In this document: positions 6,539-7,895 of the stretch, one piece after another | How the letters are laid out: each line of letters starts with the position of its first letter | How positions within the stretch are numbered: the stretch's first letter is position 1 | NCBI GenBank assembly: GCA_031281385.1 | Contig: JAITFL010000086.1 | Coordinates: 1 to 7,895, forward strand | Reading direction: 5' to 3' | Length of the DNA stretch: 7,895 nucleotides | Source of the DNA: Holophagales bacterium | GTDB lineage: Bacteria > Acidobacteriota > Holophagae > Holophagales > Holophagaceae | The notes under the pieces: generated by a model | What the model was told of the DNA's origin: nothing | Seen by the model: only the letters and a program-made list of their open reading frames with translations | Database searches by the model: none | Position numbers and translations under genes: made by a program

Positions 6539-7411
6539 TCAAAGCGCAGAATTGGCGTCCGAATCCCGCAGGGCCTTTCTTATTCCATTCGCCTTGCCGA
6601 TGAGCGCATGAAATTCATTCGGCAGCAGTGCCTGTTGGCCGTCTGAAAGCGCCGTCGAGGGTTCGCAGTGCGTCTCCACCAATAGCCCATCGGCACCCGC
6701 GGCCACTCCTGCCAGCGCACAGGGGATAACCAAGTCCCTCCTGCCGGCGGCATGGCTCGGGTCTGCGATAACTGGCAGATGGCTCAATAACTTAGCTGCG
6801 GGAATTGCACTTACATCAAAAGTGTACCTTGCATGGCTAGACCATGTGCGTATTCCCCTTTCGCAAAGGATTACCCTTGCATTGCCCTCAGAAAGGACAT
6901 ACTCCGCCGCCCATAGCCATTCTTCCAGTGTGGCCCCCTGCCCTCTTTTCAGCAAAATGGGCTTTTCGCACCTGCCCGCCCGCCGCAGCAGCGCAAAGTT
7001 CTGCATGTTGCGCGCACCTATCTGTACGAGGTCGGCCACCCTCTCGACGTCCGAAAAAGATTCCAGTTCCGTTGCTTCCGTCACGATGCCCAAATCGAAT
7101 TCCCGCCTTGCGTCGGCCAGAATGTCTAGGCCATCGGTGCCAAGGCCCTGAAAACTATCTGGGCTGGTCCGCGGCTTGTAGGCCCCTGCCCTGAACAGCC
7201 TGATGCCCATTTCCGCGATGCAGCGGGCGACGGCGAACACCTGATCCCTCGACTCCACGCCGCAGGGTCCGCCAGCAATTGCCAACTCCTTGCCCCCAAA
7301 CACCGCGCCATGCACTTCTATCGCCGTGCGCCCAGACACAGCGCCGACCCTCGCCAGCCGGAGATGGCATGGCTTGGCGGCATTTTCCGTGTCTTGGCCC
7401 TGTGCTGTCAC
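6539..7411 (-). CDS. aroF: 3-deoxy-7-phosphoheptulonate (DAHP) synthase, type I-beta
   Basis: This 290-residue enzyme condenses phosphoenolpyruvate and erythrose 4-phosphate in the first step of the shikimate pathway. The KDO8P-synthase-like (I-beta) family is shown by GGPCGVES (48-54), GAYKPRTSPDSFQGLG (76-91), IGARNMQNF (131-139), PILLKRG (151-157), ILCERGIRT (181-189) and the run HLPVIADPSHAAGRR (211-225). The metal ligands are present: Cys50, His220, Glu246 (VETH) and Asp257 (LSDG). KPRTS separates it from KDO8P synthase. The start is GTG, with GGGGG at 7419-7423 seven bases upstream. The codon just before it is an in-frame TGA, so the protein cannot begin earlier. About 45 residues precede the barrel, too few for the N-terminal ferredoxin-like regulatory domain of the roughly 340-residue relatives, so allosteric control may be missing. 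GPCG replaces the more usual GPCS. The gene is convergent with lspA. Confidence 0.93.
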   Translation of the reverse strand: MTAQGQDTENAAKPCHLRLARVGAVSGRTAIEVHGAVFGGKELAIAGGPCGVESRDQVFAVARCIAEMGIRLFRAGAYKPRTSPDSFQGLGTDGLDILADARREFDLGIVTEATELESFSDVERVADLVQIGARNMQNFALLRRAGRCEKPILLKRGQGATLEEWLWAAEYVLSEGNARVILCERGIRTWSSHARYTFDVSAIPAAKLLSHLPVIADPSHAAGRRDLVIPCALAGVAAGADGLLVETHCEPSTALSDGQQALLPNEFHALIGKANGIRKALRDSDANSAL

Positions 7412-7431
7412 TCAAAATCCCCCAAATTTTG

Positions 7432-7437
7432 ATTATA
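7432..7437 (-). promoter_or_regulatory. Candidate -10 element for the DAHP synthase gene
   Basis: On the - strand this reads TATAAT, a perfect -10 consensus, 20 bases upstream of the GTG start. A start point about 7 bases downstream would leave a very short leader that barely includes the ribosome site. I see no good -35 at 16-18 bases, so this is uncertain. Confidence 0.35.
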
Positions 7438-7515
7438 GAACCAATGATGCGGATAGATGTGGGATATTGCTCGTGGGCCGCTAGGACGAACTGGCCGATT
7501 GATGGCTAATCTCAA

Positions 7516-7542
7516 TTTATAGCAACGGTTTTCATCTTGTAA
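7516..7542 (-). promoter_or_regulatory. Alternative promoter for the DAHP synthase gene
   Basis: On the - strand TTACAA (7542-7537), a 15-base gap and TATAAA (7521-7516) form a weak sigma-70-like pair within the 156-base gap between the right-edge gene and the DAHP synthase gene. The spacing is short. It would leave a leader of about 100 bases. The rest of this gap shows no gene. Confidence 0.3.
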
Positions 7543-7567
7543 CTTGTACCTGATATTAGGACGGTCA

Positions 7568-7895
7568 CTAGCGTCTGCTTCCCGCCCTTATCCTTGCAAG
7601 CAGGGCGTCGCAGATGGCCTTGGCGGCGTCGGCGGGGCTGGGGTGGCTCTTGTTGCCGACAGTGCTGCGGCCAGCCTTGAATACAATCGCCATGTCGGTG
7701 GGGTAGTCGTCCACGAAGAGGCGGTATGTGTCGCCGTGCTTGGCGGTGCTGGCGTCCAACCTGAACTCGCAGTCAGATAGGTATTCCATGATCTCGTGGC
7801 TGTCCAGCGCTTTGCGGATCATGGGCAGTACGGCGGGCGATGACTCCGATGGCGGGTCGGGTTCTCTCTCTCTGTATCCTGCGCTGGTGCTTTCC
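7568..7895 (-). CDS. Unrecognised protein, C-terminal part, runs off the right edge
   Basis: The - strand frame is open from the window edge to TAG at 7568-7570, giving at least 108 codons. An internal ATG at 7822 could start an 84-residue protein, but it has no ribosome site at the right distance and the frame continues upstream without a stop, so I take it as a partial gene. The visible sequence has a polar Pro/Ser/Glu-rich stretch (YREREPDPPSESSP) that looks like a linker. It is followed by a compact mixed domain with YLSDCEFRLD, a GDTYRLFVDDYPTDMAIVF strand pair, and a C-terminal helix (PADAAKAICDALLARI). No catalytic motif, signal peptide or membrane segment is visible. I do not recognise the family. 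It reads in the same direction as the DAHP synthase gene, 156 bases upstream of it. Confidence 0.6.
   Translation of the reverse strand, partial: ESTSAGYREREPDPPSESSPAVLPMIRKALDSHEIMEYLSDCEFRLDASTAKHGDTYRLFVDDYPTDMAIVFKAGRSTVGNKSHPSPADAAKAICDALLARIRAGSRR

Noticed and set aside
6502..6603. 33-codon ORF starting at a TAATG overlap with the lspA stop
   Set aside because: It runs antisense into the 3' end of the DAHP synthase gene, has no recognisable motif and ends quickly. The overlap is probably chance.
7492..7506. Possible -24/-12 element (TGGCCG then TGGC) on the + strand
   Set aside because: Spacing fits, but it points into a region with no + strand gene, and a match of this quality is expected by chance.
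7568..7822. Complete 84-residue gene starting at the internal ATG at 7822
   Set aside because: There is no ribosome site upstream of this ATG and the frame stays open to the window edge, so a truncated longer gene is more likely.
1..7895. CRISPR array, insertion sequence, integrase or toxin-antitoxin system
   Set aside because: No spaced short repeats, terminal inverted repeats, transposase or defence motifs were seen on either strand.

Overview
The window looks like chromosomal DNA from a Gram-negative bacterium. The genes that point this way are the lipopolysaccharide-export ATPase LptB, a full sigma-54 (RpoN) and the signal peptidase LspA. The lptB-rpoN-hpf order is common in Proteobacteria and some related Gram-negative phyla. 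I cannot fix the phylum from sequence alone: a deltaproteobacterial or Acidobacteriota-like host would fit, but that is a guess.

Layout on the + strand: the 3' end of lptB (1-147); a small ORF that is a truncated, diverged copy of the first 86 codons of rpoN (147-413); full-length rpoN (413-1987); hpf, the ribosome hibernation factor (2130-2450); rbfA, the 30S maturation factor (2671-3054); ileS (3189-5981); and lspA (5981-6502). On the - strand: a DAHP synthase of the KDO8P-synthase-like type (6539-7411), and upstream of it the C-terminal part of an unrecognised protein that runs off the right edge (7568-7895). The gaps between genes are all under 300 bases. Several hold hairpins or weak promoter-like motifs.

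The most unusual part is the left end. A 266-bp unit made of the last codons of lptB plus the first 86 codons of rpoN is present twice in tandem (137-402 and 403-668). The upstream unit is a free-standing 88-residue ORF that contains sigma-54 region I, the part that holds RNA polymerase in the closed complex and receives the signal from AAA+ activators, with little else. Its last two residues and its stop codon derive from the lptB tail, and the duplication recreated the stop-start overlap (TAATG) at both junctions. The two copies now differ at about 12% of bases with no indel and no premature stop, so the copy is neither an assembly duplicate nor an obvious wreck. It could encode a trans-acting sigma-54 region I peptide. 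It could also be a drifting remnant tolerated because it keeps rpoN translationally coupled.

The rest is mainly housekeeping. HPF and RbfA both act on ribosomes (hibernation and 30S assembly). IleS charges tRNA-Ile. LspA, coupled to ileS by a TAATG overlap, processes lipoproteins. The DAHP synthase starts the shikimate pathway and appears to lack the N-terminal regulatory domain found in some relatives.
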